A stretch of 64,000 bases of DNA, taken from the NCBI RefSeq assembly GCF_036669915.1, contig NC_089317.1, forward strand, positions 581,001 through 645,000. The letters run 5' to 3'. This stretch comes from Pocillopora verrucosa. Its lineage: Eukaryota; Cnidaria; Anthozoa; Scleractinia; Pocilloporidae. A program made the position numbers and the translations under genes. The stretch's first letter is position 1. Each line of letters begins with the position of its first letter. This document shows, one piece after another, positions 46,601 through 57,400 of the stretch. Below the pieces are notes generated by a model. It did no database searches, was not told where the DNA came from, and saw only the letters and a program-made list of their open reading frames with translations.

Positions 46601-49600
46601 ACATGTACTCGATTTTAAGCAAGACATAGCTCTTACAAGACTCTCTAACTTGACAATTTTGTGTCTTTAATTCCTTTTAATGTTTCAGATGTCGTCTGCT
46701 TCTGAACACACCAGCAACATTTCCCTTTTAAGATCCGTTTTTGTGGAGAACCTTGATTTATTAGTTGTGGCATCAGAAGACAATAATATTTGTAAGTAAA
46801 TGCAATGTTGAGGGTTGAATGTTTTAAGGGGACCCATCCCGGGTAAAATTACTTGAAATTAAAAACATTAAATAAGGTTTGACTATACTTAAAAGTATTA
46901 TAATTTCATTGCTGGCGAAATTTTTTCAGCAGGGTTGTTTTCGTTGCTTTTGCATTGTTCTACTTAGATAAAAGTCCGTTCAGCTGATTCGTACGTTTTA
47001 CAGTTCATTGACTTTAACTGAACACTGAAAAGTCCTCCTATGAAAGTGACCTTCTTAATAAAAGAAAAGAATCACCATATCATTTATAAACAAGTAGAAT
47101 TATGCTTCCTCGTAAAATTAAGGATTGATATCACTTGTTTTATCAGAAGTTGCAGAATTTCCTGTAACTTTTAATAACTTTTAATAACAGACTTTAGTAA
47201 CAAGCTGTGTCTTTTGTTCGGACAGATGTGTGGGGCTTTGACGAGGACGCTGTCAAGGTTCTGGAAAACATGAGACCTGCAGACGAAAATCTTATTTACA
47301 AATACGCAATTCTGCTCGGTGAAAAGGCCTTCAAGCCTGTGAAAAAAGATGTAGAGGTACGTGTTTGCCTTTCACATCCTTACTTCAGGATGCATGTTCT
47401 CCATACTGTTTTGTTTACATCACCCAAGGTGCTGATAAGGAGAATTTCTTTGACAATCAAGAGCTTTTTCAGTTGGTGATCATTTCCTTCATTCTCAGGA
47501 CCTTTTGTGTAATTCAGGGGTTTTATTGTTAGGAGAAATTAGATGCTGGTCAGCGACAGAAGTTAAAAGGTTAAGAGATGCACATCTTCCATTCGTAAAA
47601 TGTATCATGGGCAGCTCTATTTTTTTATTGCGCAATAAGCCACACGACATACTTATAAAAAAAGTTAGATCTTAGTTTTGTAAGCATTTACAGTTTGTCT
47701 TCTCACAGTAACTAAATGACATATTCCTTATTTACCACCCATATCTACGTCACCTAGAATCTTAACATTACTTATTGTATCCTTTGGCGAACTGAACAAA
47801 TAAATTAATAAGTAGATAAGTGGTAACAATAATTAAAACTTCTCACATATTAAGCAGAACTTTTGATATTAGTATTCTTGACCCGCAAATTGGCTTTCCT
47901 TCCCTTCTGATCATTTCTTCTTGCTGTGTTCACATAATAGGCGTTGAATCTGTCAGATATTCTGTTTTGCTTGTTTGTGTTTGGATAACTTTTTGAGAGC
48001 CTGTTTCCAAATAATTACTTACTTTGTCTAACTATGTGTCATGTTTATTAACAGGGCTCTAAGGAGCACGATTCAGTAACCAATAGGGTGGCAGGATTCA
48101 TTTGTAAACACGTGTTCACAGAACATTCCAGCTGTGTAACCGGGCTGGCTGTTGTGGGGAGAGAGGCTGGGTACAATACAACATACTTGGTGAGATTCAT
48201 TTTGTTGTAACTATTGATTAAAGTTAAGGCTTTAAGCAATCAAGATTATTTTCCAATCTATTCAAGATAGCATTCTTGAACGACAGTTTTGTTACACAGC
48301 GGGGCGCCATTGAGAGAGAGAATATTCTTGAACAGCAGAACCATGTTCGAGGCGTTCAGTTAGTAAATATAAAAGTGAGCTCGATGGGCATAATGTTAAC
48401 AGCTGAGCGATAAAAGGCGCGAGGTTTTCGGTCAGATTGAAAAAAAAAATGTTTGGGATGAGTCGTGTAACGATCAATCATTGAGGTGTATCAGATTCTG
48501 GTCTACTGAAACAAACTTTTGTTAAAAAGTTTCACCAGCGTATATTACGCGACTCGAGTCAAACCTCCTTACATTTTTCGCTTTGCCGCTTCTATGGCGC
48601 CGTTTTACTCTCGCGCTTCGTTTTATCAACTGAACGCCTGAAACAGGCTAAAGCACTGATGAAGTAGGAACTTATGCACTTGAGCACTGTAACAGTTCAG
48701 TTTATTTTGTACCTTTTCTTCGTCTTTCAGCTTAGTGCTGGCTGGGATCGACGGATCTTCTTGTGGGACCTGGAAGCATCATGGTAAGACTCGTGAAATA
48801 TGTTCACACCATTTAATATTCCCTTATATTTAGAACTTCTAACCCTAAAATTCTTCCAAATAACTCAATTAATGCTTATACCTAACTTATACCTACTTGT
48901 CAAGATTAACAAGCTATTTGCTGTCGTCCTAACATTTTTCTTTGAAAGTTATCAACATGATGTAAAACGAAATTTTACGTTGCATTTTGTATAGTTTTCA
49001 CGACACATTCCGCAACACTGATCCCAGCGCCCTTGAGAGCGATGAGCTGGCCTCTGATGGTATCATTATGGACCTAACCTATAGCGCTGAAAGGTATGAC
49101 TTGGTATTCAACGCTTAAGTCAGTAAACGGCAAACTTTCATTTGAAGAGAGGAGTCGGTCTTATCTTTCAGTACCTCAAGCTACCTCGGTGACTCTCGGG
49201 GACTGGATGATTTAGTGTTATCGATTGAGTTTATAACGTAGATTGGCCACAAGGGATTGGGGCGAGGAACCGGCTGACATTTTACGCTGGAAAGGAAAGA
49301 AGGAGAAATGTTGGGTTTTGACTGTTGCACTGGACCCCAATTGATAGGCCTAAGTTCCAGGCCAAAAGAGTGTCAAAATATTGTAATTTTAGATTAGGAC
49401 TACAAATTGTCAGCTGTCAGCGGAACATGGCAAGGGTAAGGTATAATGAGTAATGCAAAAAATTAAACCCCCCCCCCCCCCCGAGGAGGAAAGAGGACTA
49501 ACGGGGAGGCAAAGAGGCGCTTTCGAACCGCCTCTATAAGTGTTAGGGACATCTTAGAAGAACTCTTTTTTGATGAAACACTTGGGCAGTTTTGGACAAC

Positions 49601-51658
49601 AGCTTTTTTGCGCATATCAAGTTCTTTGTATCCATGTTATTCTGCCCTCTGTAGAAATGAGTTCGCTTATGCTTCGTCTGACAAGTTGGTGTACATTAGA
49701 CAGTTCTCTGACCGCGGTGCAGAAATGACTTTGTCAGCGGTGTTACAGGGCCATGAGGCTGAAGTTACACAGGTGAGAACGCTTCAATCAAGACTCGTTG
49801 CCAGGTTCCTCTCGGTCTTGGCTTTTATTCCAATGGTGTATTCAGGGTACGGGTTTAGTTTTTATGAACATGCATCACGTAATGATTTCCAACACGTATC
49901 ATTTGCTTCTAAACTATATTTAATCTTTTTGCAGAAAAAAAAATTATGTAGTATAGTTATTCGAGTCATCAAGCTGCTAAGCGTTTACGACGACATTATT
50001 TGTGTGATCAAGAATTTTTTACTTGTCGAAAGGTTCGCTGGAATGCTGTGTTGAGCAAATGGATCACGGGCTCAGAAGATGGAACTATTCGTATCTGGGT
50101 AAGGTCATCGTGTACTGTGTGACTGAAATCTTGAAACTGTATATTTTGAAGCAGGTGCAATGGAGCACCAGTAAGTGTGCAAGGAATAACCTCTTACTGA
50201 CCGGGTGTGAGAGCCATACTGGGTAATATTGGCCTGAGGTCGTAGCAGTTTGGACCGAGTACAGCAAGGTCCGTGACAAACGACTGAGGGCTAATATTCC
50301 CCAGTACGGCTTGTGCAAGCGAGGTATGGAAGTGGTTTGATATATGGCACTCGCAAAAAAAAACTTGTTTGATTTGAAATTGCCGGCTTTTTGGAGCAAA
50401 AATACACGGCTTATGACCGTTTCCGTGGAAAAGGTCCGTATGGCAAAATCCCGACCAGCTAAGAACCAATCAGAACGCCGAGATTTACCTCAGGACTACC
50501 TTGCCACATAATAAACCAGGGCTATGACTGATCTTGAAAACTCGCCCCACTCTCTCTTAATCAACAAGGCGCGAAATTAAATCAATGGCGACTCGGCAAC
50601 TGCTTGTGAGGGCTTTTAAATGTTTTTACTCTGAGTTCTCATTGGCTGCTTGTGATATTTTCCTTTGTGCTGATTGGCTATTGCGATTACTCTGGTTGTG
50701 AGATTATCATAGTTCATCGAAAACCGCTCTGATTTATTTGTACTTTTGATGTTGTTGCTGATCGCAGAGAGGAGATGGAATGGGGTGCGATGTGGTGCTC
50801 ACTGCTCAAGGAGCTGTTTCAGCTCTGTGTATTGATCAAGTGAACGGCTGTATTGTGGCTGGAGTCCAAGAAATCATCAGGTAAAGATTTCGTGACATGT
50901 ATGACAAAGATATCTTGTTAGAGTGGCCGTTCGTTGTCACGCAAACAGGTAATGCAAACGTGCAAGAAACATATTGGATGTCTTTTTGTAACTGTGTCAC
51001 GCAAACAGGCCATGAGAGTGTGTGACGAATGTTGCAGCAAAATTACAGGGGCAAATGCCACCCAATTTTTTTTGTTTCATTTCCAGGGTTTATGATCCAG
51101 ACACACGCAAGATTGTGCAGAAGAATCTTGGACACAGCGATTCTGTGCGATGTATTATTCATATTCCTGAGAGGAGTCAGGTATTTATCGTTTTTTTTTT
51201 TACGGTTGTAGTTATTAGCTTGCTAGGAACTGTATGGTATGATTTTGAGAATAGGGTACAAACTTCTGGCGTGGAAATGAGGTTAAGAATTCTTTGCCTC
51301 AATTTCATGGTATTCAGGCCCCAGACCCCTCGCATGTCAAATCTTGAATGTTCTTGGGTATGCTTTCAATTTTTTTTGACCCGTTACCTTACGTTATTCT
51401 TTCAGTATATTTCCGCTTCTTGGGACAAAACTGTAAGGATATGGAACGCATACAAGAAAAGTGAGTTTCTTGGTCTATGCCAATTGATTTCATTTGTTAC
51501 CACATGAAGGCCAATGTACCTTGGAACCTTGCAATTGCGTTAAAAAAAAAGGAAAAAAAAGCGTCGCGTGACATTTTACTTTATGGTAACTTTCAGCTCG
51601 CAAAAAGCCTGCGAAAGAGATGACAGACTTTCCTGACTCAAGCAGTGGTAGTTTTTAG
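37628..51658 (+). CDS. WD40-repeat protein, 26 exons, complete, 758 residues
   Basis: Exons: 37628-37730, 38464-38563, 39001-39088, 39859-39958, 40431-40463, 40819-40891, 41547-41621, 42053-42121, 42302-42382, 42781-42883, 43575-43618, 44022-44071, 44714-44812, 45256-45346, 45863-46001, 46689-46791, 47226-47356, 48055-48189, 48731-48783, 48995-49093, 49655-49772, 50033-50098, 50768-50880, 51087-51180, 51406-51460, 51597-51658. Every junction is in phase. The protein is almost all WD repeats, probably two beta-propellers. Examples are DGVIKVWDYSTG, DGTIIAWGSG, LSGAFDKVVKVWSQDG, SAGWDRRIFLWDLE, TGSEDGTIRIW and SASWDKTVRIWNAYKK. A polar linker rich in Ser/Arg/Asn separates the halves. No enzymatic motif is seen. 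It resembles invertebrate WD proteins of the WDR95/WDY type in my memory, but I cannot confirm this, so no symbol is given. Confidence 0.9.
38673..38884 (+). mobile_element. TTAA-ended MITE, subfamily B
   Basis: TTAACCCTTTAACTCCCCCA at the left, AGTGACCAAGACAGAATTTC inside, and TTGGGAGTTAAAGGGTTAA at the right. This is the best-preserved subfamily B copy. WD40 gene intron 2. Confidence 0.8.
39222..39445. mobile_element. Long hairpin MITE
   Basis: Arms of roughly 100 bp pair across a short centre at about 39331-39340 (CTAGTTATTTACTCATAACTAG). The ends are CTTTGGGAAATC and GATTTCCCAAAG. The inner arm GTAGATTTTTCTTTACTGGT pairs with ACCAGTAAAGAAAAATCTA. WD40 gene intron. Confidence 0.85.
39575..39793 (+). 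mobile_element. Degenerate TTAA-type MITE, subfamily B
   Basis: Shares GTATGAATACATTGACAAGT, AACTAACATCATAAGA and CTTGACAGACAGTAGAGAGA with the copy at 38673-38884, but both ends are eroded. Confidence 0.6.
41210..41433 (+). mobile_element. TTAA-ended MITE, subfamily C
   Basis: TTACCCTTTGACCTCCAAGA then TCTCCTCACATTATCTCCCC, ending GATGTTAGGGTGTGAAGGGTTAA. WD40 gene intron. Confidence 0.75.
43013..43328. mobile_element. MITE with TTAAGGTGGCAC ends
   Basis: TTTAAGGTGGCACTTTTG at the left and GCTATGTGCCACCTTAA at the right are terminal inverted repeats about 316 bp apart. The interior is unrelated to the TTAA-CCC families. A related half-word (CACCTTAAAT) lies just outside the left end. WD40 gene intron. 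Confidence 0.65.
43371..43460. repeat. Pyrimidine-rich (CCCTCC)n tract
   Basis: Low-complexity C/T DNA in a WD40 gene intron. A similar tract with repeated CCATC/TCTCC words is at about 40165-40300. Confidence 0.7.
43629..43840 (+). mobile_element. TTAA-ended MITE, subfamily C
   Basis: TTAACACTTTGATCCCTAAG at the left, AGTGACTAGCATCTAAATTC inside, and TTAGGGTGTAAAGGGTTGA at the right. It starts 11 bases beyond the donor of the exon ending at 43618. Confidence 0.75.
44905..45005 (+). mobile_element. tRNA-like sequence with Pol III boxes (SINE head or tRNA pseudogene)
   Basis: TTGCAGCTCAGTGGGAGAG resembles an A box and CTAGGTTCGATTCCTCC resembles a B box, 37 bases apart as in tRNA genes. The flanking stems do not pair into a convincing cloverleaf, so this is not called a functional tRNA. 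WD40 gene intron. Confidence 0.5.
45082..45160. mobile_element. Partial TTAA-ended MITE, subfamily C
   Basis: TTAACCCTTTACACCCAAAA followed by CATTTTCCAAACTGTTCTAT and GGTGCTGACAAG. Only the left third remains. Confidence 0.6.
46115..46290 (-). mobile_element. SINE-like element, second copy
   Basis: The minus-strand copy at 9455-9645 has TTCTTGGGCAAGACATTTACCCTCTCACAGT. Here the plus strand carries GAGAGTTAAGTGTCTTGCCTCAGAAACACAACACAATGACA, the matching inverted words. A WD40 gene intron. The B box is less clear in this copy. Confidence 0.45.
47367..47575 (-). mobile_element. TTAA-type MITE, subfamily C
   Basis: Contains CATGTTCTCCATACTGTTTT, AAGGTGCTGATAAGGAGAAT, TCAAGAGCTTTTTCAGTTGG and GGAGAAATTAGATGCTGGTC, ending AGTTAAAAGGTTAA. 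It begins about 10 bases beyond an exon donor of the WD40 gene. Confidence 0.7.
50521..50737. mobile_element. Non-autonomous DNA element with CCAAT boxes (copy 4 of 4)
   Basis: Diverged copy: CTTGAAAACTCGCCCC, GAGTTCTCATTGGCTGCTTG, TGATTGGCTATTGCGATTAC and the end CATCGAAAACCGCTCTGA. It lies in a WD40 gene intron just before the exon at 50768. Confidence 0.55.
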
Positions 51659-52078
51659 TGTTATCTGAACGTGGTGAAGAACTATCCGGGTAAGCCTCCT
51701 TTGAGTTCACATCAACTGGACAGTCCATTATCTTTTATATAAATCGTTTCTTACATTAACTGTGTGCGTCCAGACTCTTCGTGTCAGCTTTGCCTTTGAA
51801 CGCTGGATATAGTGTCACGCTGTCTAACTGTCACGCAATACTTTTTTGATCTGACCATGTAATGAATCGCAAAAGACTTGTGTTAGGCAAATGTTTAAAA
51901 TTTCACTTCTTTTGTGTACGTAACGCCGTAAGAGTGGAATGAGAGAAAAGGTGTATAAAATTTTCATATATTTCCATGTATAAAATTAAGAAAAACTTAA
52001 ATGATATATTCATACATTTTATTGTAAAATTTATTTAAATGCGATATTTATGGCTTAAAATTTCTCCGTATGTGGAAG

Positions 52079-52084
52079 AATAAA
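52079..52084 (+). terminator. Probable poly(A) signal of the WD40 gene
   Basis: AATAAA 421 bases beyond the TAG, followed by a GT-rich segment (TATGTTGTGTCCCTCGTGG). It is the first canonical hexamer I see on this strand after the stop. Confidence 0.45.
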
Positions 52085-52867
52085 GGCATTGGAAATTCAG
52101 TATGTTGTGTCCCTCGTGGAAAATTAATGATGCCTACAGGATAAAAGTCTATTTTCTGAACTTCAATACTCTTTGCAGCAGACTGGTGTGTCACTCAAGG
52201 CAGTGAAAAAACACTGTGTTGTCTTTATTGGCGTGAAATGACACAGTCTTGGGTTGTAGTTATGTCACAGTCCATTGCACCGTTATACTGCGGTGTAAAA
52301 ATTTAGGTTATATTTATGAAAACCCTGTCTTTCGGTTGTTGGTCCCCTCTGTCCCGTGACACCAGCAAGACAAAAAATTAGCTGTTACAACCCCTAACAA
52401 ACTATTACGTTGAACGGATTCTGTATTTCTTTTCTCAAGAAAAACCCTCATTAAATCAATACAAATCAGTTTTGACGTCTAAGTGCCTCGACTGGACATA
52501 GTTGTGAACAGATAGGTGTCTTTGCTATTTTCGCTGACTTGACTTCGATTGAAAGGAATGTGAAGTTTCTCTTTGACCCCATTTATATTTTTTTAGAGTA
52601 AAACTCATTATTTGTAGAGTTAGTAGGATTACGTCCAGTACAATTACGCGTTAAATGCCCAATACCAATTGATTGTGTTATTAAAATGAAAGAAACTCGG
52701 ACTTGGAAATTCTCATCTCAGGTTAGACATTTAATTTTTTTTAAAAACTTCCGCTTAAAAATTATTTCCCCGTATCACTATAATTGACGGAGTTTTCGTG
52801 TTATTCCATTCGCTACGACCTTTGTGGAAACAAAATTCAAACGAGGTGTCGCTTTGGGCGTATGGCC

Positions 52868-52985
52868 ACCTAGCCTACGTGTAGCCGTACCCTCCCCACC
52901 CCACCCCCCCAAGGTGAAATGGAGGGAAGATTCCCTCGCTTCCGTTTCATCTTGCGGGGGAAGGGTACGGTTACAGGTCGGCTAT
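52868..52985. mobile_element. Short inverted-repeat element
   Basis: AGCCTACGTGTAGCCGTACC CTCCCC at the left pairs with GGGGGAAGGGTACGGTTACA GGTCGGCT at the right. About 118 bp with a GC-rich centre. Non-coding. Confidence 0.6.
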
Positions 52986-54189
52986 TGGCTACCAAGGTGT
53001 TTGGGACTATTTTACGGTTCGCAATCACGAGAACCAAAGAGACGGTTAATTAACGGAGTTTTATTGTCGATGGAAACCAGAATACTACAAGCTAAAACAA
53101 CCAAGTGGCTAAAAGCGACCGTAAACTGAAATAATACGGTGAATTCCTATCAATCGAGGCGAAAACTTCCGAAATATAAGATAAAAGCTTGTAAAACAAA
53201 TCTAACTTAATTACAACTCAAAATCGCGATAAAAATATAAAAGGCAAAAAAAACTACGTTCAAAGAGTCACGCAAACAGTCAATAGCCCAAGCGTTGTCA
53301 AACTAAAAGTTGGGCATTCAGTCGTAAACGCCAGGCGTGATTTTCGCCACTTATCACAAAGCAATTAAAAAGGTACACAGTCCAATAGTCTTTGTCTAAT
53401 CAAAATAAAAGAAAACTAAGCCTTAGTAAAATAAAAGAATAAACTTACATATCGGTCCCACTTGCGCCAAAGGTTACAAAGGGAGCAAAGGTCAAGATCC
53501 TTAGAATTACTTAATAAACTGAAGAAAGGACGCCAAGGTCGTCTTTTATATGCGCGTGGGACGCAAAAAGGGCTCTAAAGGGTCGGGTTTCAAGAACAAT
53601 AGATAGGCAAATTAACATTGTAACTAGGATCGTAAATAAGAAAAAAAAGGTTATCAAGGTAGTTACTAATCAATAAAATCAGTTAGTATCCTTAACACAC
53701 TCCGTCACTCCTCTCTTCGGTGAGTGCGCTGACCAGCGCATAAGCATTTCGCATGTCCAGTTCCTAGGTAAGGCTCAACTAATAGCTGAGAATCGGTCAA
53801 ACTTTAACAGACTGCTGATAAAAACGAACGCGTATTTAACTGACTGCTGAGATCTGAGAGCAGTAAATTTCACTGATGGATGAAAAATTGGCTGAAATTA
53901 AGACTATGTGGATTTGGTTTGCGCTCTTATTGGGCATTTGACGCGCTCTGATAAAAAATACTGTTTGAGGCCAATGAGCCGTCGCGCATTTTAGTGTTTT
54001 TAGGACTTCTCTTTTAAACTTAACGATCCAGAATTTGAATATTCATCGGAGAAGTAGTTGTGGTCAATGGATTCACACAGAACGCCTTGGTTTCTCTGCA
54101 CCATTCAAAGTTTAAATAAAGGCGGAGTGACGGAGCATGCGCATTTATCAACATAGGGTAGTCGCCTACAGTGGACATAACTGACGCAA

Positions 54190-54268
54190 AGACCCCCCCC
54201 CCCTACACACACACGCACACGCACACGCACACGCACACGCACACGCACCCACACACACACACACACCA
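54190..54268. repeat. Poly-C and (AC/ACGC)n microsatellite
   Basis: About 12 C residues followed by alternating CACACG and CACA units. It lies about 200 bp past the 3' end of the beta-helix gene. Confidence 0.9.
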
Positions 54269-54470
54269 CACTGTAACATGGCTAATTTAGTTTGTACAAA
54301 TAGATCTTCAAATTGCAAAACCCATGATCTGTAGAAAAAAAAAACTCACGAAATATATTTAGATAAGCCTTTCCAAGCACTCCCATAAAGGTACGTTCAC
54401 TCTAATTAGGTAAAAGTCCAGATATGAAAGTAGCTTATTTTAAGTTCTATTACGATCACGCAGAAAGAAG

Positions 54471-57400
54471 CTAACACTCATCTCCACCCTGGGCGGACGA
54501 CTGTACGTCATACTTTTGTTCAGAAATGAACCATCTTGCTCGAGTAGCTTTCCATAAGATGATCACCTCCTGCACAAATTTCGAAAGCAAGGCCAAGAAG
54601 AGGGATATTAAGGAAACAATAGGTATAAAACTCAGTAATACTGCCTCTGACGTCAAAAGAATGGACAAATACGGTTGACTGATACCGCTGACGTCACTTC
54701 TTGCCGGTGCAAGGCCTACGTTTAGTATTCCTATAACGACCAAGGTTGCCAAGGAGACGATTTCGGTGACGTTGACCCAAGAGTGGGCGAAGGGCTTGCA
54801 GTATATGTGATGCAACAAGTAGGCGAGGCAAAAGATCGTCAGACACACAGAACGTATAAGCGCATGTTCCAACTGCCACCAACCAATCGCAATAAGGAGG
54901 AATCGACGACCAATTAGAACGCTCTCCCAGTAGATCCTTCCGTTTGATTGGTCATCTTGTGGCTTTGTAAATGGACGGCATAGAACCTCGAGAAGTGACG
55001 CTTTGATACTTGTGGAAGAATTTGTGTCGGTAGTTAAAGGGATTTTTTGATAGTCCGCTCTCTTGGTTACTTTTTCCTTTACGTGGTCATACAAAACAAA
55101 GGAAAGATAAGGAAAAGGTAGGATGCAGGCCAGTAGAAATATCTTCCCTGAAATCTTGCCACGATAGAGTTGCAGCGAGGCGAAATACAACGTGAGTATA
55201 AACGGAATCAAGTTCAGGGCAATGACGACAAAAGCAGCTTGCTGCCACCATTGGTTCCAGCAAACGTACTGGGCATCGTAATACCAGCGGTACTCTTTTT
55301 GAATTCTTACGCAGTGGAATAATCGCACTATTGTGCCAGTCACTACTGAGTAACCTAGCAACACTATTTCCAGGACAACTCCAAGGTAAGGACCAGCTGG
55401 CGGAAAAGTAGGCCTGCGCTTGCGTAATTTGTTTAGACCGCTGTGCAGAAGGTAAAGAACTGGAATCCAGAAGAAAATGGTCATCACTGTCACCAAGTCG
55501 AACACTGTTTTTGAAAGTGGTGTGAAAATTGGCCAAGGACAGATCTTCCAGTTAGTATTGGCGTATGGTTTTAAGTTAAAAAGATTAGTAAAGGGCAAGA
55601 CAATCTTATTTCGCAATAGATTTTTGACCCCATATGATGGCACGATCAAAACTCCAGCCACTTGATAAAAGTAAAAGATAATCTTTAAACAGCCATAGTT
55701 TGGAGAGACACTTTCTCTGACCGTGCTGTTTAGGCTGCAAATAACTTGGTCATTTTCCTCTGTGCGTCTCGGAATGAACCATGTTAATTGTTTTCCCACC
55801 CACTCAAACACTGGGGGTTTTCCAACGAGATACAAGGCAAACAAGAACGTGAGTGCCAAAAAAACAACCAAATACCAACTACGGGTACAGTCTTTCGCTC
55901 GAACACACTCTGTTGTAAACAAACCTTCCGTGAAATTTTGTTTACATTGTCCGCAAAGAATACCTGTCCTGTTGCCTTGGCAACCGGAATGCAGATAGCT
56001 ATTGTTGTCATAAAAACATTTGTTATCAACAGATGGCAAGCAGCAGTAACCTTCTGGACAAAGCTTAAATATAACAGTGTCGTTGTTTACAGGATAACCC
56101 CAAAAGTTGGGTTGAGCAGCGAGAGAAGATGAACAGTTGCCGCCAACAGGACAAGGAAAGCAATTCACGAGTTCCTTGACTCTGTAGCCACTCTGTATGC
56201 CTCTACGGATACTGTAAGTTCCCACAGGACAACGCTGAGTACTGAACCAAACCGATACTCTGGTCACTTGTTTACGATAAATAAATTCTGGTGTGAGACG
56301 TTGCATATTAAGCTTGGTGTTGATTGGGGATTCAATTAGCACAGAGCCGTCCAAGATATCCGGAGCCACTCCTTCGATAGCAACGATAACTTTGCTGTCT
56401 ACGCTGAAAGGTTCCAAAATAAAGGAGCTGTTACGAATTTCGACCTTTTCAGATTGAGTTACTGTCAAAAATCCATTGAATGTCACCACATCTTTGAACT
56501 GTCCTCCTCCAGTATAAACCACGAGAGATTCCACTGACTGATTAAAGGTGATATTCCACATTGTCAAACTGCCTGAACAACTCTCTATGTTTATATGTGA
56601 GCTAACCACCCCTCCAAAGTTATCTATAAAATGACAGTTCTGAATTTCAATGGCGTTAACGTTCATTAGCGTAAGGATGCTTTCTTTGTCTCCAGAGTTG
56701 TTACGAAATTCAGTGTTGTTGATGATCGTCTGTAATTGAGCAATGGATTTGCCGGGTCGCGATGGAACAATATTTATTACTCCCGAAGAGCCGAAATTGT
56801 TTAGGAATGTGCTCTGTTCCAAGTGAAATGAGCAATTGTTATTCGAGGCCGTTAAAAAAATACAGCCCCATCCATAACCATGGCAGTTATTGTTCACAAA
56901 TGAAACGTTTTTTAAGTGGTACACCGGTTGGAATGCCTGCTCAAAAATTTCGATCGACATTGCAAAGTCAATATTTTCACTTATAAAGGTGTCCTCCATA
57001 AGAAAACTCACATTGCCACGAAAATGTTGCCCATACGATGTCAAGTCTACTGATATCCCACCGCCGGAATTTTTTTGTATTTTACATGAGCGTAACACGA
57101 CGTAGCTATTGCCAGGATGAATCACAATGTCAGACTTGACATCTCTAGTGAAAGAATTGTTTACGTCAGCACTATTACTAATAAATGTCAGGTTTTGTAA
57201 AGTTACTCGTGGCTGGGATGAAACAGAAAAGGTTATTTCAAGGGTGCTGGTACCCTTCGTGGCCCAATTACGGAGAAATTCACTACTCAGAATTTCCACG
57301 TCCGAATACAGATAGTCTACCTCAGCATAAATGGCTCCGCTAGCCTTTCCTTCCGCTTGGTTATCTGTGAAAGTGTCATTGACTATTGATAAGTTACCCA

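Larger units (their letters stand above)
51659..54470. other. Repeat-bearing intergenic region between the WD40 gene and the beta-helix gene
   Basis: Both flanking genes end into this gap. It holds an inverted-repeat element at 52868-52985, an AT-rich block of unknown nature at 53040-53700, a pair of inverted words (CTCCGTCACTCC near 53698 and GGAGTGACGGAG near 54124), and a poly-C plus (AC)n microsatellite. No protein gene is supported. Confidence 0.5.

Noticed and set aside
52821-53698. Possible solo LTR (TG...CA-type ends, A-rich interior, AATAAA)
   Set aside because: No matching target-site duplication and no second LTR or primer-binding site could be seen; the boundaries would be guesswork.
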